A stretch of DNA of 64,000 bases from Amoebidium appalachense (taxonomy: Eukaryota > Ichthyosporea). The notes below the pieces were generated by a model that ran no database searches, was not told where the DNA came from, and saw only the letters and a list, made by a program, of their open reading frames with translations. The DNA lies in NCBI GenBank assembly GCA_963693365.1, contig CAVNZM010000018.1, positions 930,001-994,000 on the forward strand, read 5' to 3'. Shown here piece by piece: positions 47,294-57,250 of this stretch (positions within the stretch are counted from its first letter, which is position 1; every line of letters starts with the position of its first letter). The position numbers and the translations under genes were made by a program.

Positions 47294-48206
47294 TTAGGCC
47301 CTGTGCCCACCGGTCCCCGGAGGGGTCGATGGACCGGCTCCGGTTGGGCCACTGCCGGGACCACGCCGAGCCCGGGTGACTTCGGCGAGGGTCTTGGCTT
47401 GACGAACAGCCCGGGTGGCCAAGGCAGGGGGCAGGGGCAGGCTGCGCGTAGGGTGCTCCTCAAACTGCTCTGCAACAGCCCAGTCCCCGTTGGACTGATC
47501 AGCAGTCTGCACAGCCAGCAGACGGCGCACACCAACTTCCACAGCAGGTGACTCCTTGCGGGCCTTAGGGTCGGCGGCCAGCAGCAGATCCAGCATACGG
47601 GCAAGCGTCAGAGCCTCCCGTTTGTTGCGGTAGCTGACCCAATCCGCCGCGTGGACAGCCGCAGTGACCGAGGCTTGGTCAGCCAAGGTGCTCTTGAGGT
47701 AGGAAGGGGCCAGACGTTCTTTGACGCGCAGGTTGACTTTGGCGCCGCTGGAGAGCAGATAACGGCTGGGGTTGGGTTTGGAACGGCCAGAGGAACGACG
47801 GCTGCGAGAGGAACGACCGTAGCCACTGCTGCTGGAAGAAAAATCCTCACTCGACGATGGGGTGTCTTCACTGCCGGTGTCGTACGCATAGACAGGCTCC
47901 TTGCCCTTTGCCCGCGCAGTCAGCGTGCTCAGCAGGCCGCCGGCAGAGGGCTTCTTGGGGCGACCAGACTGGGCAACAGAGAGGGCTTGCACTTGGGCAG
48001 AAAGCGCCTGCAGCTGCCCTTGGACGTCTACACCGTCAGAACGCCGCTGGGGAGAGGGCGACCCAGGTGGGGGGGAGGCACGGCCGCTGCGAGGAGTGCG
48101 ACAGAGCAAGTGCAGCTGGTCGGTGACTTTCCAACCGACCATCTCAGGGTCATCAAGAGCCACCAAGCGCGCCTTGAGGGCTGAAACCACACTGTTGACG
48201 GTTTCT
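47294..48206 (-). pseudogene. gag: Gag-like, N-terminally truncated (E4)
   Basis: Open from the break at 48206 to the stop at 47294 (PPGTGGHRA). About 45 N-terminal residues are missing; the frame continues into foreign recombinase antisense sequence (MPLGTWHAE...), which is an accident of the rearrangement. Confidence 0.85.
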
Positions 48207-48470
48207 GCGTGCCAAGTTCCAAGCGGCATGTGACTCCCTCGGCCTCAACGAGTATGGGTTCCATCTTCACAGTCTTCGCCATGGTGGTGCCTCGAGAGAC
48301 TATGTCAGGGGTGTTTCAGTAGAGACGATTGCTCTGCGTGGTCGATGGAGATCGCATGCCTCCCTCCGCCGGTATGTGCAGGCCGGCCAGTCTCTTGTTC
48401 TTTCTATTCGCGTGCCTGCGTCGCTCCTTGCCAGGGCTGCAGCGCTGCGTCAGTCACCCACGGCATGGTT
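48207..48470 (+). pseudogene. Recombinase C-terminal fragment (plus)
   Basis: Reads AKFQAACDSLGLNEYGFHLH through HSLRHGG and LRRYVQAGQS. It is joined at the left to E4 gag in inverse orientation at TTCTGC, and at the right (about 48471) to the TATAATGAGC part of an A repeat. Confidence 0.85.
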
Positions 48471-48789
48471 TATAATGAGCTTGCGCGGCCCCAGGGAGGT
48501 CAGTTGCGGCGCTACTGAGCGCGTTTAGGTCTCTTTAGGCCCAATTTTTTAGCTAAGTTTTTGCAACTCTAGTCCCCGTTTTTCGCGCTGTTGTTCGTTT
48601 TTTCTCTAGTGTTTTTGCCCAGGAGCGCGCGCTTAGCTTCGGCAGCATCTGGTAAGAGTTTTGCGCGCGCGCCTTTGCGTTTTAGCTGGTTTTCGGACGA
48701 TTTTTGCGGTGTCGGTTTTCCCGCGTTTTTGCATTTTCCAGTCTTCGTTTTCAAGTGTTCGTGCTCTAGTCTGGTTTGTAAGCATTGCA

Positions 48790-49173
48790 ATGGCCCCTCC
48801 TCCTGCTCAGGTCGCCAAGGGGGCCGCTCTCCTCGAAAAGCTTTTGGAGATCTCTACCGATGCGGACGACGCAAGTCTCAAAAGTCTGGCCGTTTTGCAG
48901 TCCAACGCCCTCCCCTGGAACAGCCTGCCGGCAGAAACCGTCAACAGTGTGGTTTCAGCCCTCAAGGCGCGCTCGGTGGCTTTTGATGACCCTGAGATGG
49001 TCGGTTGGAAAGTCACCGACCAGCTGCACTTGCTCTGTCGCACTCCTCGCAGCGGCCGTGCCTCCCCCCCACCTGGGTCGCCCTCTCCCCAGCGGCGTTC
49101 TGACGGTGAAGACGTTTTGGCCAACTGCGACGGCGGCCTTCTCAAGCCTGTTCCTCCTGTTGCTGGGGCCTGA
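48790..49173 (+). pseudogene. gag: Gag N-terminal fragment (E5)
   Basis: MAPPPAQVAKGAALLEKLLE through SPQRRSDGEDV (about 109 residues) then out-of-context RT sequence and a stop at 49173. Confidence 0.85.
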
Positions 49174-50373
49174 GGATTGCCTCTATTTTGGCAAGTCGGA
49201 CATGGACAACCAGTTCCATCGTCTTCTTGCCCCGGAGTGGCTGTGGCGGTACTTCGGATTGCCGCCTGTGTCTTCGGAGGCTGTTGGCATTTCTGGGCCC
49301 GACCGGCTTGTGTACCCGGCCCTCAAGACCGTGCCCATGGGCTGGGTGCATTCTGTGCTTGTCGCTCAAGACGTCCATGGGCAGTTGGCTGACCGAGGCG
49401 GCATGCCCCGCATTGAGCGCCTCTGTGCGATAGTGCCGCGGCCTGTGGAGGCCACGCAGCATGCCCTGTATGTGGACGACTGTGGCTGGGTCGGCACAGA
49501 TGCCACCGCCATCAATCGTCAGCGTACATTGTATCATGGCGTCACCGGCCCAGCTGGTCTTCCCTCCAATGTCAAGAAGGATGTGGCTGCTGGTTCGTCG
49601 TCCTCTATGGTGCTGCTAGGCCTGGAAATGCATCGCTCTGGGATATTGCGCCCGTCTGGCGCTTCCTTGTGCCGTCTGGTGGCGGAAACCCAGGCCGTGT
49701 TGCGTCGTGGTGTCGTCACGCAGCTCCGTTTGCAGCAGTTGCTTGGTGGTTGGGTGTGGGCGGCACTGCTGCAGCGGCCGCTTTTGTCGGTTCTGAGTGC
49801 CGTCTACAGTTTTGTGGAGCAGCTGGGGGGTCGGGAACAGCCCCTTCCCCCGCCCGTGGTGTGGGAGCTTCAGGCGATGTGTGCTTTGGCCCCTTTGATG
49901 CGTTGTGATTTGCGTTCTGGGTTTGCTAGCACCATGTTCTGCACTGATGCTTCCTTGTTGGGGTGGTGCAGTGGTGTCCCAGGTGCTTCCAGCAACGCTT
50001 CTCCGCGCAGTGCTGCCTCACTGCAACCGGCGTGGCCACTACAGCCAGCTGTCTGGTCCTGTGCACGAGCCAAGCCCGCCGGGACCTATCCTGGCAGCTG
50101 TTGGTGGCCGGTGGACCACCAACATCAGTCATCGTTGGCGCCACTCCGACCACATCAACATTCTGGAGGGAGAAACCTATTAACTACCTTTGGGGCCTTG
50201 ATTCAACAGCGCTGCTTGGGGCTGTTGCTAAGGGTTGTTCAGCATCCCGACGCCTTAACCGTGTATGCCGCCAGGTGGCTGCCTACACGCTTGCCCTCGA
50301 CATTCGTTTGTATTGTGTGTGGCTGCCGTCAGCCCACAATCCTGCAGATGGTCCCTCGCGGTTTTCTGGCTGA
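49117..50373 (+). pseudogene. Reverse transcriptase-RNase H fragment (E5)
   Basis: Keeps SDMDNQFHRLL, YVDDCGW and CTDASLLG. It lacks the N-terminal ~250 residues, and has an extra base at 49963 (TTGTTGGGGTGG) and a deletion near 50178 that removes the GEALLLGL region. Confidence 0.85.
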
Positions 50374-51325
50374 CCAGGCCATAAAGCCCCCAACCCTCAA
50401 GGCCTACCGGGATGCTGTTGTTGAGTTCCTGGATTGGTTGCCCCCTGGTACCGACATCAAGTCCCCCGCCGAACTGGACGACCTCCTGGTGGAGTATTTT
50501 GAGGAGTGTTATGCCATTGATCCATCGCGTGGCCAGCGTCAGCGCTGTGTCAACACAGCTGCCGGCATCAAGCATTTCATGCCACGCCTGGGTCCACACC
50601 TGCAGGCCGCCCAACGGAGCCTGCAGGGCTGGAACCGGCTTGTTCCAGCAAAAACCACGCCCCCGCTTCCGTTTTCATTGGTCCTCGTCATTGGCCATCA
50701 TTTGTATTCCAAAATTGGCCCCTTGTTTGGTATTGCTGTTTTGCTTGGATTTGAGTGTTATTTTCGTGTCAGTGAGCTGCTTATGCTCACTCGTGCGGAT
50801 CTTATTTTGCCCAACGACCCCGTTCCCCACGACATGCCACCGGGTACAGGCGGCATACGCCTGGCCGACACCAAGACCGGTCCAAATCAGTTTGTCCCCA
50901 TCACCAATCCGTCCCTGTTGGCCATCCTGTCTTTCTGGTTCCGTGGCGCCCCCCCTTTTGCGCGGCTGTTTCCTTTCTCGTATGATGTTCTGCGTGCCAA
51001 GTTCCAAGCGGCATGTGACTCCCTCGGCCTCAACGAGTATGGGTTCCATCTTCACAGTCTTCGCCATGGTGGTGCCTCGAGAGACTACGTCCGGGGTGCT
51101 TCAGTAGAGACGATTGCTCTGCGTGGTCGATGGAGATCGCATGCCTCCCTCCGCCGGTATGTGCAGGCCGGCCAGTCTCTTGTTCTTTCTATTCGCTTGC
51201 CTGTGTCGCTCCTTGCCGGGATGCAGCGCTGCGTCAGTCACCCACGGCATGGTTTGTTCCTTCCCGTGCCAGGTAGGGAGTGGTGGAGCACACCTGTGCC
51301 TGCTTGTGAGATTGCAAAAACTTAG
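50348..51325 (+). CDS. Tyrosine recombinase of E5, altered C-terminus
   Basis: MVPRGFLADQAIKPP onward; all catalytic residues are present (FRVSELLML, HSLRHGG, GRWRSHASLRRYVQ). A one-base change after SLLAG shifts the last ~35 residues so that they read into B1 (WWSTPVPACEIAKT), replacing the usual RAAALRQSPTAWFVPSRAR tail. Upstream deletions happen to place it in frame with gag(+1)- and RT-derived sequence, giving a long open frame from 48785. Confidence 0.75.
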   Translation: MVPRGFLADQAIKPPTLKAYRDAVVEFLDWLPPGTDIKSPAELDDLLVEYFEECYAIDPSRGQRQRCVNTAAGIKHFMPRLGPHLQAAQRSLQGWNRLVPAKTTPPLPFSLVLVIGHHLYSKIGPLFGIAVLLGFECYFRVSELLMLTRADLILPNDPVPHDMPPGTGGIRLADTKTGPNQFVPITNPSLLAILSFWFRGAPPFARLFPFSYDVLRAKFQAACDSLGLNEYGFHLHSLRHGGASRDYVRGASVETIALRGRWRSHASLRRYVQAGQSLVLSIRLPVSLLAGMQRCVSHPRHGLFLPVPGREWWSTPVPACEIAKT

Positions 51326-52516
51326 CTTAAAAATTGGGCCTAGACTTGAAGAGACCTAAACGCGCTCAGTAGCGCCGCAACTGACCTCCCTGGGGCCGCG
51401 CAAGCTCATTATATAGCGCGGCCCACATTTTTGCCTATGGAAATATGAAGAAATGACTTAGAACCTATCAAATCCATGAAATCTACCAAAATGGAATTTT
51501 TGCTGCACATCAACCAATGAAAAATTTTCACAAGTGGCTAAAACCCCTAGATCACAAAGACCAAATCAATTGCCGCCCATTTCGGACTAGATATAACTCA
51601 AACTCATCAATATATCCATATGGCATATCCCACAGAACATAAAAACAGCTACAGCTCCCTAAATAAAAATGCTAGCAGCCTGAAACTTTGCACACACATC
51701 AAACACACCAAGGCCTACAACATGCTACTACTACGAATTTTACAGCACACTCGCAACACACAATTTCACTCAAACGGGGCTATCTAATTCTCCTGCAAAG
51801 AATATTTAGTTTGTAAACGTGTTTTCTTTGCAGGAGAATTAGTTAGCCCCGTTGGAGTGACATTGTGTGTTGCGAGTGTGCTGTAAAATTCGTAGTAGTA
51901 GCATGGTGTAGGCCTTGGTGTGTTTGATGTGTGTGCAAAGTTTCAGGCTGCTAGCATTTTTATTTAGGGAGCTGTAGCTGTTTTTATGTTCTGTGGGATA
52001 TGCCATATGGATATATTGATGAGTTTGAGTTATATCTAGTCCGAAATGGGCGGCAATCAATTTGGTCTTTGTGATCTAGGGGTTTTAGCCACTTGTGAAA
52101 ATTTTTCATTGGTTGATGTGCAGCAAAAATTCCATTTTGGTAGATTTCATGGATTTGATAGGTTCTAAGTCATTTCTTCATATTTCCATTGGCAAAAATG
52201 TGGGCCGCGCTATGTAATGAGCTTGCGCGGCCCCAGTGAGGTCAGTTGCGGCGCTACTGAGCGCGTTTAGGTCTCTTTAGGCCCAATTTTTTAGCTAAGT
52301 TTTTGCCCACCCACCACACCCTTTGCCTATTTAGGCACTAGGCTACGTTTTTTGAGCATGTTTCTGTATGACATTTGTCATTCTTTTCATTGCTCCTGTG
52401 GAGCACACCTGTGCCTGCTTGTGAGATTGATCCACAGGCACCGGCTCATGTATCCCCTTGCTGGGGCTGGTAAAGACGACGTTGGCATAAGAAAACACGT
52501 TTACAAACTAAATATT
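51314..52516 (-). repeat. Orphan A repeat (minus) split by a nested solo unit
   Basis: A repeat 51314-51802 plus 52494-52514, ending at the TT core 52515-52516. Its own B side was lost where it joined E5. It is interrupted by the plus-oriented solo unit 51801-52493. Confidence 0.9.
51801..52493 (+). mobile_element. Solo A-spacer-B unit nested in orphan A repeat
   Basis: From TATTTAGTTTGTAAACG (51803) to GGCATAAG (52491), with AA at both sides (51801-51802, 52492-52493). The empty site is GCAAAG-AA-AACACG in a canonical A repeat. Confidence 0.93.
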
Positions 52517-53177
52517 GCAACCCACCAACAATCATGGGAGGCAGGTCGTTCGCACACCTTGCACGACTATAGACATACAGGCTAGCATCGAAGCTGCTAG
52601 GGCACATGCACACCCACTTAGTCCTCAAACCACCGTCCGTGAAGTCGTAAGTCTGTACGAAAAGGCACTCAACGGTGGGGGTGTATATGCTGCACACGTT
52701 GACCTCCCCCCGCCGAAAAGACGCCTGCATAGCATTCCTGATCTGACACAACTGGTCAATGCAACACCCCTTGGTCGGCCTCATTATCTTCAGGACTTGC
52801 CTGGTATCAATCGGCCGTTTAGTTACGTGCACTTATCACCTGCGAAGAAGGGAGGTTCTGTGTTTGAAATTCACTCGAAGGACAACGGGGTGCCGTCTTG
52901 TTCACTACATGTTGCTGGCTACCCAAAATTCTGGTTTTGTTACCCACCCTCGGTGTATCGAAAGATCGTAGCCAAACTGCAGGAAGACTTAGGTGTTGAG
53001 TGCAAAAACCCCATACAACACAAGACGTTCATTCCTACCGCCGAAGCAATCATGGAATGGGTGAAGGAGGGTCTGGTCTCTGAGGTGCTGGTGCAGTACC
53101 CTGGTGACCTTGTCATGACCACGCCATTTGTGTTGTACTTAGCATGTATTGAGAATATGTTTGTAATGACCTCGTAA
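52517..53177 (+). CDS. JmjC-like domain exon, 5' truncated
   Basis: Open reading from the retroelement edge to TAA at 53175-53177, about 219 residues. The segment PSCSLHVAGYPKFWFCYPPS followed by YRKIVAKLQEDL, then HKTFIPTAEAIMEWVKEGL and VQYPGDLVMTTP, has the layout of the JmjC core of histone demethylases (…SxNxxxxGxPKxWYxxPP…, …GIxxxxxxQxPGExxxTxP…). The metal-site region reads FEIHSKDN: the His is present, but the position usually Glu/Asp in HxE/D is Lys. The third ligand His is not found after MTTP (reads FVLYLAC), unless an intron starts there (GTGTTG at about 53130). It may be an inactive or decayed JmjC protein, or a partial exon of the gene that follows. The 5' end was removed by the adjoining elements. 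Confidence 0.55.
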
Positions 53178-53309
53178 TACTCTTGTGACTTCGGTCGGGA
53201 TGTTGAGTGCCCAACCATTCCTACACAGATAAATCCGGCAGCAAGGACAGCTCCAGCAGCAAGGACAGCTCCAAGCAACCCATTCCGTCGACCCCCGCCC
53301 CCGTCTTGG

Positions 53310-55881
53310 CCCCCATGAACTACTCTAAACTGGACATCGCGTTTGCTGCCCTCCTGCGCGCGCAAGTGCCGGAGTTGACTAATCGTGATGCTCTGGACAT
53401 TGAATTTGGCACGAAGACACCATCGAAAAGGGCAGGCATCGCGAATTTCGCTACGACGGGTGTCCTCAAGCGCGCCGCGCCGCTCCCTCCCAGGACGACG
53501 ACCCCCCCAAGAAGCCCAAGGTCAAGAAGATGAAGTTGTCTGATTTGTCCTCCAATGAGGCTACTGCGGATGGTGAGTTGATGTTGAACACCGCTGTGGT
53601 AATGCATCCCCGGCCCCCCATCCTCCCCATCTAGCCCCCCCCCCCCCCTGCCCCCCTCCCAATGACACCGCCAAACCTTGAAGACATCGTCCCCCCCCCC
53701 CCCCTCCCAATGACACGGCCAAACCTTGAAGACAACGTTTGAAGCAATTAAGAATGTTCAACCGTGTATCAAATCCAAACCCCTAAAAACCCTATTCTAT
53801 GATTCACGTCAGTTAACGAATCAATTAGTCATGTGCATGTCTTCAATAAATCTTTGTTCCATGAGATAAAAGAGACCTTCTAACCAACCCTCTCTTTATT
53901 CCATCCAATGCAGGCAAGGCTTCTTCGGAAGCACCCCAAGACCGGCCCTGTGTACACCACGGTGCTCATGAAGTTTGGCGCCAACATCCAGAATGATCCC
54001 CAGCGCCTTATCAAGGCCATCGCTATGACGCTCAAGAAAGACCCCCCCACGGGAAACCCCTCCTGGGGGAAGGTTTCCGACGAGGAGATTCAAGAAGCCA
54101 TCGTGTCCTTCGGCAAGCTGAAGCGCACTGATGAAGACTTCAAGCTCAGGTCCAAGTAAGTAACCCCCCCCTCCCCCCCCCCACACCCCCCCCCCCCCCC
54201 CACCCCCCCTCCCCCCCCCCCCCCCCCTTCGAAGCGCAATCACACACACACAAGCACACCACAGCATCCCTAAGTGTTCTATCCATCATATGGAGGTGCT
54301 CATAGGGTCGATATACGGCATCGTATCATTCTGATACATTGGCAATATGTTAGTGAACACTTGTTGTACTTCTGATTAAGTTTACGTGTCCCTCATATGT
54401 TCGTAATAGCTGTGGCATTGTATCGAAATACTATTGCCAACATGTCTTCGATATGTAAATGATATTCTTATGCCAACGTCGTCTTTACCAGCCCCAGCAA
54501 GGGGATACATGAGCCGGTGCCTGTGGATCAATCTCACAAGCAGGCACAGGTGTGCTCCACAGGAGCAATGAAAAGAATGACAAATGTCATACAGAAACAT
54601 GCTCAAAAAACGTAGCCTAGTGCCTACTAAATAGGCAAAGGGTGTGGTGGGTGGGCAAAAACTTAGCTAAAAAATTGGGCCTAAAGAGACCTAAACGCGC
54701 TCAGTAGCGCCGCAACTGACCTCCCTGGGGCCGCGCAAGCTCATTATAGAGCGCGGCCCACATTTTTGCCTATGGAAATATGAAGAAATGACTTAGAACC
54801 TATCAAATCCATGAAATCTACCAAAATGGAATTTTTGCTGCACATCAACCAATGAAAAATTTTCACAAGTGGCTAAAACCCCTAGATCATAAAGACCAAA
54901 TCGATTGCCGCCCATTTCGGACTAGATATAACTCAAACTCATCAATATATCCATATGGCATATCCCACAGAACATAAAAACAGCTACAGCTCCCTAAATA
55001 AAAATGCTAGCAGCCTGAAACTTTGCACACACATCAAACACACCATGGCCTACAGCATTATACTACCACGAAGTTTACAGCACACTCGCAACACACAATT
55101 TCACTCCAACGGGGCTATCTAATTCTCCTGCAAAGAAAACACGTTTACAAACTTAATATTGACCTTGTATTGTTCATATGTTTCTAGTGAGTGATATTGT
55201 CGTCGACATACTTTACTTCTTGCAAGTAGTGTTGGACAACTATCCATAGGTTTACATTAAAATGTTTGGTTATCTTGTTGACTTTATTATATAACGACAT
55301 TAACACCCACCACCCAAACATGGCAGGTTCAGCAGGGCCATGTCACAGGCCAAGCACAACGTCGTCAAGTCTGTCCGGCGGCAAATGCCCATGTTCAGTG
55401 TGCTTCCAGGAAACGTCAGGGTAAGCTTCTTCCTAAACCCTGGTTGCTTGTGTGTTCAAACCCCAAACACTGCCTGCAATGTAGAGTTTTATAGTCAGAG
55501 TGTAGATGACAAAAATGAATGTGCCCATGATACTATGCTAATAGTAGCTGTTTGTTAGGCAGTGAACACCTTTTACCCTTGACAAGTTATTGAATCTGTT
55601 TGTACATTCCTTCGTCAGCACTCACTCACTGACATGCACATCTCTTCTTGCAGATCTTGGACAGGGATGTCCCCAGGGAGTTCACGTCCCGGTGGCCGTT
55701 CTGGCAGAGCCTCATGGATATCATCGACCTTGCCTCAGGCATGTCAGATGGCAGCAGGGCTTTCCGCAACCCAGAGACCGGCCACCCTTTTGGGAACCCA
55801 GCGCTCCTCGACCTGCTATTGGCCTTGGATGAAGTGCGAAACCGCGCCAACGACATGGACATCACCTTCGAGACCATTGAC
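53310..55881 (+). CDS. Unidentified multi-exon gene
   Basis: Exons inferred from splice sites: about 53310-53570 (MNYSKLDIAFAALLRAQVPE; a frame change or short intron near 53490, then KKPKVKKMKLSDLSS), 53914-54155 (KHPKTGPVYTTVLMKFGANI, then PQRLIKAIAMTLKKDPPTG and EEIQEAIVSFGKLKRTDEDF), 55327-55420 (QAKHNVVKSVRRQMPMFSV) and 55654-55881 (ILDRDVPREFTSRWPFWQSL, then LLALDEVRNRANDMDITFET). Donors GTAAGTAAC at 54156 and GTAAGTCC at 55882 are strong and each is followed by a C-run. The gene continues past 55881, where retroelement DNA begins at 55956. I do not recognise the family. It could be one gene with the JmjC-like exon upstream (same strand, 130 bp apart). A solo unit sits in its second intron. 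Confidence 0.5.
54465..55160 (-). mobile_element. Solo A-spacer-B unit inside an intron
   Basis: Complete minus-oriented unit flanked by TT (54465-54466, 55159-55160), inside the intron 54156-55326 of the unidentified gene. It carries an extra ACTA in the spacer (GCCTACTAAATAGG). Confidence 0.92.
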
Positions 55882-55955
55882 GTAAGTCCACCCCCCCCCC
55901 CCCCAAAACTCCCCTCCCCCCCCCCCCCACACACACACCCTTATCCCTTCCCATA

Positions 55956-56521
55956 ATATTTACTTTGTAAACGTGTTTTCTTTGCAGGAGATTAGATAGC
56001 CCCGTTGGAGTGAAATTGTGTGTTGCGAGGGTGCTGTAAAATTCGTAGTAGGAGCATGTTGTAGGCCTTAGTGTGTTTGATGTGTGTGCAAAGTTTCAGG
56101 CTGCTAGCATTTCTATTTAGGGAGCTGTAGCTGTTTTTATGTTCTGTGGGATATGCCATATGGATATATTGATGAGTTTGAGTTATATCTAGTCTGAAAT
56201 GGGCGGCAATCGATTTGGTCTTTGTGTCTAGGGGTTTTAGCCACTTGTGAAAAATTTTCATTGGTTGATGTGCAGCAAAAATTCCATTTTGGTAGATTTC
56301 ATGTATTTGATAGGTTTTAAGTCATTTCTTCATATTTCCATAGGCAAAAATGTGGGCCGCGCTATATAATGAGCTTGCGCGGCCCCAGGGAGGTCAGTTG
56401 CGGCACTACTGAGCGCGTTTAGGTCTTTTTAGGCCCAATTTTTTTAGCTAAGTTTTTGCCCACCCACCACACCCTTTGCCTATTTAGGCACTAGGCTACG
56501 TTTTTTGAGCATGTTTCTGTA
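55956..56521 (+). repeat. Older unit: A and partial spacer, invaded by E6
   Basis: A repeat from TATTTACTTTGTAAACG to the spacer word GTTTCTGTA, where E6 begins. Its missing B end reappears as GACGACGTTGGCATAAG at 62126-62142, beyond E6. Confidence 0.85.
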
Positions 56522-56920
56522 TATTAAGTTTGTAAACGTGTTTTCTTTGCAGGAGAATTAGATAGCCCCGTTGGAGTGAAATTGTGTGTTGCGAGTGTGC
56601 TGTAAACTTCGTGGTAGTATAATGTTGTAGGCCATGGTGTGTTTGATGTGTGTGCAAAGTTTCAGGCTGCTAGCATTTTTATTTAGGGAGCTGTAGCTGT
56701 TTTTATGTTCTGTGGGATATGCCATATGGATATATTGATGAGTTTGAGTTATATCTAGTCCGAAATGGGCGGCAATCGATTTGGTCTTTATGATCTAGGG
56801 GTTTTAGCCACTTGTGAAAATTTTTCATTGGTTGATGTGCAGCAAAAATTCCATTTTGGTAGATTTCATGGATTTGATAGGTTCTAAGTCATTTCTTCAT
56901 ATTTCCATAGGCAAAAATGT

Positions 56921-56952
56921 GGGCCGCGCTCTATAATGAGCTTGCGCGGCCC
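56921..56952 (+). promoter_or_regulatory. Candidate promoter: TATA box inside a GC palindrome
   Basis: Arms GGGCCGCGC and GCGCGGCCC (9 bp, perfect) enclose a 14-nt loop with TATATAA in most copies (CTATAA in this A1). It lies about 300 bp upstream of the gag ATG and is present in nearly every A repeat of the window. An ATTGG (inverted CCAAT) box lies about 95 bp before it. Confidence 0.55.
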
Positions 56953-57250
56953 CAGGGAGGTCAGTTGCGGCGCTACTGAGCGCGTTTAGGTCTCTTAGGC
57001 CCAATTTTTTAGCTAAGTTTTTGCAACTCTAGTCCCCGTTATTCGCGCTCTTGTTCGTTTTTTCTCTAGTTTGTTTTGCCCAGGAGCGCGCGCTTAGCTT
57101 CGGCAGCATCTGGTAAGAGTTTTGCGTGCGCGCCGTTGCGTTTTAGCTGGTTTTCGGACGTTTTTTGCGGTGTCGGTTTTCCCACGTTTTTGCATTTTCC
57201 AGTCGTCGTTTTCAAGTTTTTGTGCTCTAGTCTGGTTTGTGAGCATTGCA

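Larger units (their letters stand above)
38960..48206 (-). mobile_element. YR retrotransposon copy E4 (minus), interrupted by a P-like transposon
   Basis: B2 38960-39054, A2 39146-39662 (with a 22-nt foreign B end at about 39219-39240), B1 39663-39758, YR split by 40269-44749, RT/RNase H, then gag cut at 48206. A1 and leader are lost: gag joins a recombinase fragment in opposite orientation at the 6-bp match TTCTGC. Confidence 0.9.
48471..51313 (+). mobile_element. YR retrotransposon deletion derivative E5 (plus)
   Basis: Partial A1 (48471-48564), leader, gag N-terminal part, then a jump into RT, RNase H with deletions, full YR, and a B1 cut at GTGAGATTG (about 51313), where it joins an inverted A repeat. 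Deletions: gag to RT at about 49116, RT at about 49158 and RNase H at about 50178. The junctions show 2-6 bp matches. Confidence 0.88.

Noticed and set aside
48785-51325. 846-codon open frame joining gag-, RT- and recombinase-derived sequence
   Set aside because: Gag is read in the wrong frame, RNase H is frameshifted, and the frame exists only because of deletions in E5. It is an accidental fusion, not a gene design.
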